From Shewanella basaltis (GTDB lineage: Bacteria; Pseudomonadota; Gammaproteobacteria; Enterobacterales; Shewanellaceae): DNA of 64,000 bases. The notes under the pieces were generated by a model. The model was given only the letters and a program-made list of their open reading frames with translations. It searched no databases and was not told the origin of the DNA. Position numbers and translations under genes: made by a program. Positions 37,370 through 46,972 of this stretch are shown in pieces. Position 1 is the first letter of the stretch. Each line of letters begins with the position of its first letter. The stretch covers positions 23,906 through 87,905 of the forward strand of contig NZ_JAKILA010000021.1 of assembly GCF_023283885.1 (NCBI RefSeq), written 5' to 3'.

Positions 37370-37566
37370 GTCTTTATTATGGCCTTAGCGTATTAGCGTT
37401 CACTGTATTTGTAATCATGCAATGATATCTGGCTCAAAAAACGCCTCATATTCGAGCTAAGCTTCACGAAACCATCATTTTTTTACATGATTTAAGATCA
37501 TTTAACCATAAGTAAATGGCTTTAGGAGTATACTTTTTCTATCAGTAGCGGCGCTGAGAAAGGACG

Positions 37567-38313
37567 ATGCAAATAGGATGTTGTTGGTTTGATACTGAGC
37601 GGCATTTGTTGGTTGATCAAGCAAAATCGACTCAGTGGCATTTAAACGTTAATGAATATTGGGTGCTTACTCAATTGGTTCAGCATCGTGGCCAGGTTGT
37701 GCCATTAAGTCAGTTAGACACTGTCGATATATCAGGTAATGCAGCCCATCAACTCACTCATACTGAATTGGTTGGTATTATATATCATCTCATCGATTAC
37801 CTCTGTGCCAGTCATCATGACTTAATCGAGTACATTCCTGATCAAGGGGTTATTTTGTATCCCACCACCCCAATTAAGCATCCCAGAGTACTTGAACTTC
37901 CTAATCGTTTACTATCATTGGGGCAATATGGCGTCATTATTGGCACATTGTTAGCTATGTTGTTTTTTTTGTGGTCACATATTAATCCGCCTTGGTTTAC
38001 TAAAGCAGACGTGCTGCGTCAGGTGATGACGTCAAGCGGTAAGGTTATTCAGTTATCTGTGTTTGACAGCCACACACCACAAGATGCCATTTTACATGCC
38101 GATTGTTTATCTACGCAGTTACGCTTGTGTCATGATGTGCATTGGGATGCTATTTATGCAGCAATTTCCGCTGATCGACATTATGTGAGTGTTCTGCTGA
38201 CTCAATCGACAAAAACGGATTGGCTATATAAAAATCTCAAAATTAGAGTCGACAACATGCACTCGCCATTTATGACCCAAGAGTGGCTGCATAAGGTGCA
38301 CATTTGTGGCTAA
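37567..38313 (+). CDS. ToxR-like membrane-bound winged-helix regulator
   Basis: A 248-residue protein. Residues about 5-100 resemble the OmpR/ToxR winged helix: WHLNVNEYWVLTQLVQHRGQVV, then LTHTELVGIIYHL and IEYIPDQGVILYP in the position of the ToxR wing. The DNA-recognition helix is rather divergent. One membrane helix lies at about 118-138, leaving a periplasmic domain of about 110 residues with three cysteines. It has no receiver domain. The next gene overlaps it by eight bases and encodes a one-helix periplasmic protein, the layout of ToxR/ToxS and TcpP/TcpH. Function and targets are unknown. Confidence 0.7.
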   Translation: MQIGCCWFDTERHLLVDQAKSTQWHLNVNEYWVLTQLVQHRGQVVPLSQLDTVDISGNAAHQLTHTELVGIIYHLIDYLCASHHDLIEYIPDQGVILYPTTPIKHPRVLELPNRLLSLGQYGVIIGTLLAMLFFLWSHINPPWFTKADVLRQVMTSSGKVIQLSVFDSHTPQDAILHADCLSTQLRLCHDVHWDAIYAAISADRHYVSVLLTQSTKTDWLYKNLKIRVDNMHSPFMTQEWLHKVHICG

Positions 38314-38896
38314 GTTACTTTTACGTTCTTACCGATGGCGTAAACGTATTCGCCGTTTTGTGCTATCCAAGCACGGCAAGCTAGCATGTGTGATTAGTTT
38401 AATGTTCGTGGTCTTTGGCGCAACCAGTGCGCTTGAGCAATTTTCAACCCCAAATCATGTATGGCAGTTTTCTTGTCATGCAGACAGTTATTTCGCTGAT
38501 TTTCAGCCCCTTACCGAGCCAGATGAGTTAATGCTGATTGTGAATATAGAACACGAACAAGCGCAGTTGCATTATCAGCTTCAATCTGGCGCTTCTTTGT
38601 CCGAGTATGCTGTGATGCAGGGGGCAGTTAGGCAGGTGGATTTAGGTTCATCAAGTTACCTGCTTGCGCTCAATGTAAAAACATTGCAGTGGCAAGAGGG
38701 CAGTGCCTTACATCCATACTTACTTAATGAGTTAACCTTTGCCTCGCCAGAGCTTAAACTCAATGATGATGTCTCCATTGAGTTGCAAATACTTAACATT
38801 GATCGCGAACATTCTCGGGCAATGTTAACGTTTAATCCCAGCAATAGTTTATGGTCTTGTAAGATAATCCCGGCAGTTGTGCCTCAGCCACATTGA
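38306..38896 (+). CDS. ToxS-like single-pass periplasmic partner protein
   Basis: A 196-residue protein starting at GTG, eight bases inside the upstream regulator gene. A basic N-terminus (RWRKRIRRF) precedes one membrane helix at about 26-43; the remaining ~150 residues are periplasmic. Two cysteines, one near the start of that domain (FSCHAD) and one near the end (LWSCKI), could form a disulfide. No recognised family. By position and topology it may be an effector of the regulator, as ToxS is for ToxR; this is inference. Confidence 0.65.
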   Translation: MAKLLLRSYRWRKRIRRFVLSKHGKLACVISLMFVVFGATSALEQFSTPNHVWQFSCHADSYFADFQPLTEPDELMLIVNIEHEQAQLHYQLQSGASLSEYAVMQGAVRQVDLGSSSYLLALNVKTLQWQEGSALHPYLLNELTFASPELKLNDDVSIELQILNIDREHSRAMLTFNPSNSLWSCKIIPAVVPQPH

Positions 38897-38963
38897 ATAA
38901 ATTCATCATTAGGTTACTATCGATGATATCGATGAAACTTTAAATGGTATGTAAGTTAAAACA

Positions 38964-40415
38964 GTGGCAAAAGTTAAAGTAAAACAAGAAGAAGCATTAT
39001 CAATTAAATTTAGTCATCAAATGGCGCCAGGGGATCAGCGTGCCTTCGATTTATACTTCTATCTCCCGACAGAAATGGGCATTGGCTCTCATACGCTAGA
39101 TGAAGATGAGTACTACCATAGCGGCATTCTTGGTCGTCGCTCTTATTATTCTAAAGGTTTACATCTGCCATTAGTTCAATCTCGTTTTGTCAGTTTAAAC
39201 AAACGAACCCTTGAAGAATTTCGTTTATATCTTAATTTATTTGCTTATCAATTTGCCGTTGCCATTGAAACCGATGGTAAAGAATTGCGCCAAAAGACAG
39301 ATACCAGTGAGTTTTATATGGCACTGGACGAGCTGTGTGATGTGGTTATCCAGCTGCTTAAAAAGTTTCGCCGTAATGAACCGAGCGATCCTAAGTGGAA
39401 GTCATACTTTGAGCATGCTGATAATTATCTTTCGTGGTTTTGTGAGCAGCAATTGCTAAAAACTTTAGCGTACGCGCCTCGTAGTGCTGATTTCAGTGAA
39501 GTGAAAGACAAGGTGCTTAACTTGTGTCGCAGTGAAAATCACTATCGTGAGCAGGTGTGTAAATATAATTCGTTGCAAACTCAGCAAGATCCTAATCGGA
39601 TTTCTAATAAAATGTTGCTGCTACGTCGTTTAATTCAACAAGGTGTTGTGTTAAAAGAAGAGCTAAAACCACTGGGTGTAGGCTTAAAAAAGTTTGTTAC
39701 AGGTCTAGCTACTGGGCTGGTTATGCTCGTGGTGTCTGCATTAATTATTAAAGCTCAGGGTTTTTTTAACGGACTAACGTTAACCTTATTGCTCACTCTT
39801 GCTGTGATTTATGGTTTTAGGGAAATTTTTAAAGAGGACTTTCGCAACGCCATGTGGCGCTTTATTCAACGAGGACGTCCTCGCTGGAGCCGTATATTGC
39901 GTGACACGACTACCCAAGCAATTGTCGCTAAACAATTAGTTTGGCTTGAGTTTATGCGTTCGCAAGACATTCCTGAAACGGTGGCCGAAATCATGAAGCA
40001 GCGGCACAGTCAAAATAAAGTTGACTCAACAGTGCTGCATTACCGTATCGCCACAAAAGTGACGAATAAACCGTTTGAAGCGGGATACTCTCAAATTCAG
40101 GAGCAGGTTAACTTCAGCTTAGTTCCTTTCGCTCGCCATTTAGAACGTGGTAAAGCAAGAATTTATAAAGAGTCCGATGGAAATATTAGCCATGAGTCGG
40201 TTGAACGTCGTTACCAAGTTAATCTTGTTGCTGTTTTACGAGATGGCAAACAGCAACCTGAGTATGCACGGTTTAAAGTGACAATGAATCGTTCAAGTAT
40301 TGTTGAAATTACCGAGAGTAAGCTGCCGGATAACATTCAGCCTTTCTCATTGGAGTCAGACACTCACCTAAATGAAGACACACAAGTTGTTGACCATCAT
40401 CAAGTTGAACCTTGA
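38964..40415 (+). CDS. Large membrane protein of unknown function
   Basis: A 483-residue protein from a GTG start. The first ~240 residues are soluble and charged, two adjacent helices lie at about 243-264 and 266-284 as a hairpin, and the C-terminal ~200 residues are soluble again (WRFIQRGRPRWSRILRDTTT follows the hairpin). Both ends should be cytoplasmic. I see no catalytic motif and know no function. It is on the same strand as the ToxR/ToxS-like pair, 67 bp downstream, and may belong to the same unit. Confidence 0.65.
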   Translation: MAKVKVKQEEALSIKFSHQMAPGDQRAFDLYFYLPTEMGIGSHTLDEDEYYHSGILGRRSYYSKGLHLPLVQSRFVSLNKRTLEEFRLYLNLFAYQFAVAIETDGKELRQKTDTSEFYMALDELCDVVIQLLKKFRRNEPSDPKWKSYFEHADNYLSWFCEQQLLKTLAYAPRSADFSEVKDKVLNLCRSENHYREQVCKYNSLQTQQDPNRISNKMLLLRRLIQQGVVLKEELKPLGVGLKKFVTGLATGLVMLVVSALIIKAQGFFNGLTLTLLLTLAVIYGFREIFKEDFRNAMWRFIQRGRPRWSRILRDTTTQAIVAKQLVWLEFMRSQDIPETVAEIMKQRHSQNKVDSTVLHYRIATKVTNKPFEAGYSQIQEQVNFSLVPFARHLERGKARIYKESDGNISHESVERRYQVNLVAVLRDGKQQPEYARFKVTMNRSSIVEITESKLPDNIQPFSLESDTHLNEDTQVVDHHQVEP

Positions 40416-40515
40416 TTTAGCAATGTCAGTTTGTTCACCTAATACCATCATGATAATTAAGTGATAAGCGATGTTAACCCGTAAGCATGATCACATTGTT
40501 GTGCTGATTAGGATA

Positions 40516-40551
40516 AGCCCCAACAATGTCAGACCATACAGTGCTGGGGCT
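40516..40551 (-). terminator. Hairpin between convergent genes
   Basis: AGCCCCA and TGGGGCT arms extend to about 14 pairs with two mismatches. No T-run follows on either strand; a factor-dependent or weak terminator for the two genes that converge here is possible. Confidence 0.45.
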
Positions 40552-40569
40552 CAGGTGGCTAATAATGAG

Positions 40570-42819
40570 TTAATTTAAATGATCGGTATGGGTTGTGCGT
40601 GTAAATGCTTGGCAAATATTTTGATCAACAGACTGCTTAGCACGTTTAAGTGCGATTTCTGCATTAGCAAGGTATTGCTCAAGGCTTTGAGGTGACACGT
40701 ATCCTGCAATACCAATGTTAATCCCTTCTGATAAATGATGTTCGTCTAAACGAGACATGACATTGGTAGCATATTGATGTGCTCGATTGGCATCAGTGTC
40801 TGGCAGTAAAATGACTAACTTACCCAATTGCCACTGTGATATTTGGTAGTTTTGTGGCAGTTCGATTAATAATTGTAATTCAATGTCTTTTTGGCGTTTT
40901 TCTAACTGACTTACGTTGCCCATGTGGCTAAAAATGCCCTCAGGGTTAATATCCATAACCAGTAAGCTGGACTGAATTTTTGTTTGTTCGCTTAAATGAT
41001 TAAAGTGATTTTCAAGTTCATTGATGCGCAGCACGATTGCACTTCGGTGCCCAAACACATTGCTGTGTTTGTGTGGCGCTACGATTGGCTGTGTTTCTTC
41101 AAACGTGCAAATCAGATATTCAATATCACCGTCGTAGGCGAGCTGTCCAGATAATGTTGTTTTAAGGCACTGGCTATATCGACTTTGTGTAAAGGGCATG
41201 ATTTGTGCGCTCCATTCGCCTTGTACACTAATTTGAGAACAAATATTGTGCCATTGCTCGTTTAGCTCGCTGCCTAAAAGCTCGGTAATAGCAATGTTTG
41301 TTTCACCGTTTAATAACATTAAATGGTCAAATTTACTGTTGCATTTAATCAACTTGCCATTGGCATCTGTTAAGGCGGTGGCAACTGCGCTTTCGCTTAA
41401 TAATTGGAATAAGTAAGCTTGGCGCTGGCTCTCATAGAGCACAGTAATATCTTCAAAAGTAATCAGCCAATAACACTCTTTAGTGTATGGGCTTAATTCG
41501 CTGCGAATGTGGGCTTGCAAGGTGGTGTTGTTCTCACTGTCAATATTGATTTCACCTCGCCACTGTTGATGATGTGCCAGAGCCTCTTTTATACGTTTAA
41601 ACAGTTCATCATCTAGGTTTAGCACGCGTTGAATACTACGATCAACTAAGGTGTCAATTGGCAATGCAAGTGCTTTAGAAGCTTTAAGGTTGGCGCTGCC
41701 AATACGGCCGTTATCATTGACGATCAAACAACTTATTTCACTGTTAAATAGGCCGTGGCTAAGTTGTAAACTGTTGTGTTTTGCTCGGCGCTCAAGCACA
41801 AACAAATGACGTAATATAATTAAACCACAGGCCAGTAAAGCAATCAGCGCACCTGCGATAAGTATCACTAAACGCCATTCAAGATAACGCGATGCAATAT
41901 CATCGTGGCGGATATAAGATAGTAAAAAATACTCACGCTTAGTTTCGTATTGGCTGGTTAACTCCACTTTTAAATACACAAAAGTGGCCTCGTCGCTGTA
42001 AAACTGACCATAGTTGTTCATGGCCATTACCTTCCATAAATCAGGAAACGTTTGCTTTAAACTAGAACCTAAATTATCTGGCATATTAGACAAGGGTTCT
42101 GGTTGGTTGGCTCCGGCAAATAAAAAACCTTGTGTGTCGAGTAATAACAACGGCGAGTTCTGGTTAAAAAAAGCAGGTTTAATGGTTTCGAGTAATTTGG
42201 TGATCGAATTGTAAGTAACGAGGTAGCCTTTAATGCTTTGATCTGGGTTTTCAATCCAAGAGAGTTGATAAAAATACGGTTCAAGTAAACCGTTAATAGG
42301 GGTAAAAGACATGGGCGATGTGTAAATATCACTTCCGCCCATATTTCGCCCTGAGCCTAATAGTGTGGCTGGAATGTGCATGTTGTCAAAACTATCAGTG
42401 GTTGAAAAACGCAATTTTCCTTGCGGATCAAATAACGATAAGCCAAGTAGTTCAGGAATGTTTTGGGTTAATGATGTCCAGCTTTCAATCACTTTTTGTT
42501 GTTGTACTTGTGACGGTTGCTCTAGGTATTGGCGCAGCAATTCTGCTTTGGCAAATGTTTGGGTTCTGAACTGCAAAAATGCAGCTTTATCTGAGGCAAG
42601 CGATGCAACTGTTTGTAATTCGCTATAACGTTGGTCTGCCCAGTCTTCTTGTAAACGTCGTTCACCAAGACTGACCACCATGTGAGTGACAATAAATACT
42701 GTAATCAACAGAATCAGTATTTGACTTAACAATGACAATACATGCTGTTGAGACCAACGAGCGGCTTGTGATGATATGAGTAATGAGTTGGGAGAGCTTA
42801 CCGATTTGCGCTTAGCCAT
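40570..42819 (-). CDS. Membrane sensor with extracytoplasmic, PAS-like and degenerate GGDEF domains
   Basis: A 749-residue protein. Helices at about 28-50 and 320-342 enclose an extracytoplasmic sensory domain of about 270 residues, like a dCache domain. Two PAS-like regions follow (about 355-460 and 470-575). The C-terminal ~150 residues have the fold pattern of GGDEF domains (SLLVMDINPEG, LVILLPDTDANRAH, NAEIALKRAKQ), but the five residues where GGDEF should be are QLGKL (664-668). Catalysis of cyclic-di-GMP synthesis therefore looks impossible. It may bind GTP or act as a signalling scaffold. Confidence 0.82.
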   Translation of the reverse strand: MAKRKSVSSPNSLLISSQAARWSQQHVLSLLSQILILLITVFIVTHMVVSLGERRLQEDWADQRYSELQTVASLASDKAAFLQFRTQTFAKAELLRQYLEQPSQVQQQKVIESWTSLTQNIPELLGLSLFDPQGKLRFSTTDSFDNMHIPATLLGSGRNMGGSDIYTSPMSFTPINGLLEPYFYQLSWIENPDQSIKGYLVTYNSITKLLETIKPAFFNQNSPLLLLDTQGFLFAGANQPEPLSNMPDNLGSSLKQTFPDLWKVMAMNNYGQFYSDEATFVYLKVELTSQYETKREYFLLSYIRHDDIASRYLEWRLVILIAGALIALLACGLIILRHLFVLERRAKHNSLQLSHGLFNSEISCLIVNDNGRIGSANLKASKALALPIDTLVDRSIQRVLNLDDELFKRIKEALAHHQQWRGEINIDSENNTTLQAHIRSELSPYTKECYWLITFEDITVLYESQRQAYLFQLLSESAVATALTDANGKLIKCNSKFDHLMLLNGETNIAITELLGSELNEQWHNICSQISVQGEWSAQIMPFTQSRYSQCLKTTLSGQLAYDGDIEYLICTFEETQPIVAPHKHSNVFGHRSAIVLRINELENHFNHLSEQTKIQSSLLVMDINPEGIFSHMGNVSQLEKRQKDIELQLLIELPQNYQISQWQLGKLVILLPDTDANRAHQYATNVMSRLDEHHLSEGINIGIAGYVSPQSLEQYLANAEIALKRAKQSVDQNICQAFTRTTHTDHLN

Positions 42820-42900
42820 TGTGTCACTTTTTTAGCAGTTACATAGTGGCAATACTAGCATGAAGCCTGCGTGGGAAAAACGCTTTAACAGGATAATTGT

Positions 42901-43518
42901 TTAGCCAATCTTATCTAATTCGCGCTGTTTGAATGTTACTCCGTTTTGCTCTGCGATATTGCGACACCGAGAAATATCAACATTGCTAAGGCCATTAATT
43001 GCGCTCGCTTGCACCTGTGAGAAAAACTGTGGAGCTTGATGAATAAATTCAAGCAATGCGTCGTACGAACCAGCAAGTTTAGGGCGACAGTGCTGTTGAT
43101 ATCCTTCGGGGGTGTCGGCATTAAGTGAAATGGATATGCTGTCTATGCATTGGCTTAGTTCTGGTAAAATATTACGCCGGTGAAAGAGATTACCAAGCCC
43201 ATCGGTATTTAATCTTACTCGTCCTCCTCGGGCTTTAATCGTATGAGCTACTTGCAGTAAGCATTCTAGGTTAAGGGTTGGCTCCCCAAAACCGCAAAAC
43301 ACATATTCATCAACCTCAGTAACATCACCCAGTAACGGAATAATATCAACGGCAGTTATACGCTTATTTAATGATAAATCGTAGTCGTGTACCTGTGTTG
43401 AGCCATTATGTTTAGGGCAAAACTGACATCTTAATGTGCATCTGGCTGTGATATTAAGATAACGGTGGCTGCCGATATCATAAACTAACGTTGGTGACGG
43501 TAAACTTTTATTGGTCAT
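42901..43518 (-). CDS. Short radical SAM protein (TatD-associated type)
   Basis: A 205-residue protein with the radical SAM cluster motif CTLRCQFC (C27, C31, C34) and the GFGEPTLN motif that binds SAM near 95. It is much shorter than most radical SAM enzymes and matches the TatD-associated radical SAM group; no tatD is adjacent here. The reaction is unknown. An isolated gene between the sensor and the efflux operon. Confidence 0.82.
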   Translation of the reverse strand: MTNKSLPSPTLVYDIGSHRYLNITARCTLRCQFCPKHNGSTQVHDYDLSLNKRITAVDIIPLLGDVTEVDEYVFCGFGEPTLNLECLLQVAHTIKARGGRVRLNTDGLGNLFHRRNILPELSQCIDSISISLNADTPEGYQQHCRPKLAGSYDALLEFIHQAPQFFSQVQASAINGLSNVDISRCRNIAEQNGVTFKQRELDKIG

Positions 43519-43589
43519 AGCAAGTTACTTATTGGCGGTAATGCTCAATATTTTAGCCCAATAAAACAGTGGACTATGTTGCTTAGCTC

Positions 43590-43627
43590 CCAGAAAACAA
43601 AAAAACAGAGCTACCAGAGCTCTGTTT
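43590..43627 (-). terminator. Intrinsic terminator of the RND efflux operon
   Basis: Read on the minus strand, arms AAACAGAGCT / AGCTCTGTTT around CTGGT are followed by a T-rich run. It stands about 190 bp after the RND gene and before the radical SAM gene. Confidence 0.8.
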
Positions 43628-43814
43628 GATGAAAATACCATAGGGCTAACAAGTGATGTTCTGCGGCATTTTAAGCCCCCAAAGCCCCTGCAGCGCTAGC
43701 TCTGCGTTGTCGCTATTTGTTAGGAGTAACCTGACGATATAGCGACACTTTAATCAAAAACCATTAGACACATATAAAGTGGTGACTTTTTTATGTGCCT
43801 TGGTCCTTGAGCAA

Positions 43815-46800
43815 TTAATGTTTATCGGTGTGATAATCACCTTCGGGAGTCTGGGGGGTAGGTTTCCACCACCAAATAAACATTCTTCTCAATAGCTGTT
43901 TGATATCATCAAGAATGATGTAAAGCACGGGGACTAAAATTAACGTCACCAATGTTGAGAACAAGATACCAAATGCCAGTGAGGTTGCCATTGGTATGAC
44001 AATTTTAGCTTGTAAACTTTTTTCCATAATAATGGGGACTAAGCCTACAAAGGTGGTGAGTGAGGTTAAAATGATGGCCCTGAAACGGTAGCAACCTGAG
44101 TCTATTGCTGACTGCATCAGTGACTTACCTTCTTCACGTGCGCGGTTAACAAAGTCGACCAAAATCAGTGAATCGTTCACCACAACCCCAGCTAATGCCA
44201 CAATACCACACAAGCTTAATATGCTCATTGATAACCCCAGCATGTAGTGACCAAATAACGCGCCAATCATGCCAAATGGGATCACCGACATGATAATCAG
44301 AGGTTGAGTGTATGATTTTAATGGTATAGCCATTAGCGCAAAAATGGTGAACATGGCAAAGAAAAAGCCTTGTGCTAAACCCAGCATGGCATTTTGTTCG
44401 TCTAAGCTACCACCATCTAAAGCAGAGGCGACTTTAGGGAATCGTGCCGTTAATTCGGGTAAAAACGCTTCCTGAATTTCTGCCACAATCTTTGACGGTT
44501 CAACATTGTTTTTATTTACATTGGCCGAAATTGTGATGGCTCTGCGACCATCAACACGGGTAATTGATGCATATGATTCGCCTAATTCAATCTCAGCAAC
44601 GGTAGAAAACGGAACGGCAGCCCCCATTGGTGTGCGGATCAGCATGTTTTCAAGATCGCCAACCGTGCGCCGCTGTTCAAGTGGGTAGCGCACCATCACT
44701 TTGACTTCTTCTTTGTTACGTAAAATACGTTGAGCTTCATAACCGTAAAATCCGTAACGTACTTGGCGAGCCAAATCAGATAAGGTCAGCCCTTGGGCTT
44801 GTGCCTCTGGACGAATTTTTAGGCGTATTTCGTGTGAGCCCGACGAGAAGTTGTCGGTAATGTCATAGACGCCTTCGTAAGTGGCAAGCTTTGTTTTTAG
44901 CGCTTTTGAGGCTTCTGACAATTGCGCTAAGTCTGTAGCGGTTAGCCTAAATGACAAATCGCCACCGGCATCGTTGGTGCTGGCATTAATGTTTAGTTTT
45001 TTGACAGATAATAATTCGGGTATTTTCTCACGCCATGCCGCTGCGATTTCTACACCGTCTAAATCGCGATCTTCCCCTTTGGTTAATTCAGTAAACACAA
45101 ACGCACTGCTACGAGAGCTTAGCTCAATGTAACTGTGTTTTACCATTGGATAACCGTATTGTGCTTCAAGTTCTTCGTTCATGTTATACAAGGCATCTTC
45201 AACCTGTTGAAGCACATGTAGGGTGTTTTGTTCTGAACTGCCTTCTTCCATTTCAATTTGTACTTGAATAAAGTCTGATGGAATATCAGGGAAGAAAATC
45301 CAACGAACCTTACCACTGATGACGAGTGCAACAGACAAGATAAGTACGCCAATGAACATGGCGACAACGCTGTAACGTATCTTAATGCATCGCTCTAAAA
45401 AATGACGGTAGGTGTGGTGAATAAAGTGCTGTAACCATTCATTAATGGCGAATTTTATCCGTGAAAATACATTGGTAGGTGCGGTGCGTTTTTTGATTTT
45501 CATGTTGGCTAAATGCGCAGGGAGAATCAATTTTGATTCCACTAACGAAAAGGCGAGACACAAAATCACAACCATACCGATGGATTTCCAGATGATCCCC
45601 ATAGGACCCGATACCATGATCATTGGAATAAACGCTGCAATGGTCGTCAATACGCCAAATGTGGCTGGCATGGCCACGTTATGTACGCCTTTAATGACGT
45701 TGTTTAGTGAGTGGCCATTTTCCTCTAATTCGGTATAAGCGCTTTCGCCAATAACAATGGCGTCGTCGACAACTATCCCTAAGACCAGAATAAATGCAAA
45801 GAGTGTCAGCATGTTAATTGACATGTTAAACGGCTCAAGCGGCATTAATAGCATGGCACCTAAAAAACACACAGGTAACCCCATCATGACCCAAAATGCG
45901 AGTTTAAGGTCTAAAAACAGAGCTAAAATAATAAATACCAGTAGCGCGCCATAAAACATGTTTGACAGCATCATGTTTAGCCGGCCTTGCAGGTAGTGAG
46001 TTAAGTCTCCCCAGGTATCGAGCTCAATATTACTGGGTAGGCTTTTTTTACGTTCAGCCACATAGTCTTTTACTTGAGAGGCAATATCGAGCGCATTTTG
46101 ATCATCAATACTGGCTATTTCAATCACGGCGGCAGGCTTGCCGTTAAAGCGTGTGTATTCTAAGCGTTCTTCAAAATCATCATTAATGGTTGCAACTTGA
46201 GGCAGCATAATGCGGCTACCATCAGCACGAGTATCAACTACGATTTGAGCAAAATCGTCAGCGGTGTAAGCTTGACCTTTGGTGCGCAATAAAATGTCAC
46301 CGTCTTGCGCCCGGATCGCACCACCGGGTAAATCGATTGATGAGTTTTGTACCGCTAAGGCAACTTGGGTAAAGGTGATGCCGTATTCACGAAGTTTATC
46401 TTCAGACAACTCAATACCAATTTCATAATCGCGTACACCATTGACTTTTGCGCGCGTGACAGCCGGTAAATCTGTGATTTCATCCCGAATGGTTTTTGCC
46501 ATTTCCTTCATATTATGAAGGCTCATATCGCCATAGACTGATACCCAAATGACACTGTTTTCGGGCTTTACTTGGTAAATATTGGGTTTTTCAATGTTGT
46601 CAGGGAAGGTTGCAATGGCATCTATACGGAGCTTGGCTTCGTCTAGCACTTGCTGCACATCATAGCCGTCTTCAACTTCAATGGTCACCGCGCCTACACT
46701 GTCGCTGGCAACGGAAGTGACTTTTTTAATACCACTAATATCTTGAATGGCTTCTTCAATTTTGATGTTAATTCCTTCTTCAATTTCCTGTGGTGCAGCC

Positions 46801-46970
46801 CCAGGATAAGCCACATTGACATTGATAAGGTTTAATTCAAAGCTTGGGAAAATTTCTTTATTAATCATTAAGGCACTGAATAAGCCGCCAACAATTAAGA
46901 TGATCATAAGTAGGTTCGCCGCCACACTGTTGCTGGCGAACCAGGCAATAACTCCTTTATTTGTGGTCAT
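43815..46970 (-). CDS. RND-family efflux transporter, inner-membrane pump
   Basis: A 1051-residue pump of the AcrB/HAE type with twelve helices and two large periplasmic loops. TM4 contains the proton-relay pattern LGIVVDDAIVIGE near 395-407. It starts three bases after the adaptor gene's stop. It exports drugs or metabolites with an adaptor and a TolC channel; no outer-membrane channel gene is adjacent. Substrate unknown. Confidence 0.93.
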   Translation of the reverse strand: MTTNKGVIAWFASNSVAANLLMIILIVGGLFSALMINKEIFPSFELNLINVNVAYPGAAPQEIEEGINIKIEEAIQDISGIKKVTSVASDSVGAVTIEVEDGYDVQQVLDEAKLRIDAIATFPDNIEKPNIYQVKPENSVIWVSVYGDMSLHNMKEMAKTIRDEITDLPAVTRAKVNGVRDYEIGIELSEDKLREYGITFTQVALAVQNSSIDLPGGAIRAQDGDILLRTKGQAYTADDFAQIVVDTRADGSRIMLPQVATINDDFEERLEYTRFNGKPAAVIEIASIDDQNALDIASQVKDYVAERKKSLPSNIELDTWGDLTHYLQGRLNMMLSNMFYGALLVFIILALFLDLKLAFWVMMGLPVCFLGAMLLMPLEPFNMSINMLTLFAFILVLGIVVDDAIVIGESAYTELEENGHSLNNVIKGVHNVAMPATFGVLTTIAAFIPMIMVSGPMGIIWKSIGMVVILCLAFSLVESKLILPAHLANMKIKKRTAPTNVFSRIKFAINEWLQHFIHHTYRHFLERCIKIRYSVVAMFIGVLILSVALVISGKVRWIFFPDIPSDFIQVQIEMEEGSSEQNTLHVLQQVEDALYNMNEELEAQYGYPMVKHSYIELSSRSSAFVFTELTKGEDRDLDGVEIAAAWREKIPELLSVKKLNINASTNDAGGDLSFRLTATDLAQLSEASKALKTKLATYEGVYDITDNFSSGSHEIRLKIRPEAQAQGLTLSDLARQVRYGFYGYEAQRILRNKEEVKVMVRYPLEQRRTVGDLENMLIRTPMGAAVPFSTVAEIELGESYASITRVDGRRAITISANVNKNNVEPSKIVAEIQEAFLPELTARFPKVASALDGGSLDEQNAMLGLAQGFFFAMFTIFALMAIPLKSYTQPLIIMSVIPFGMIGALFGHYMLGLSMSILSLCGIVALAGVVVNDSLILVDFVNRAREEGKSLMQSAIDSGCYRFRAIILTSLTTFVGLVPIIMEKSLQAKIVIPMATSLAFGILFSTLVTLILVPVLYIILDDIKQLLRRMFIWWWKPTPQTPEGDYHTDKH

Positions 46971-46972
46971 GT

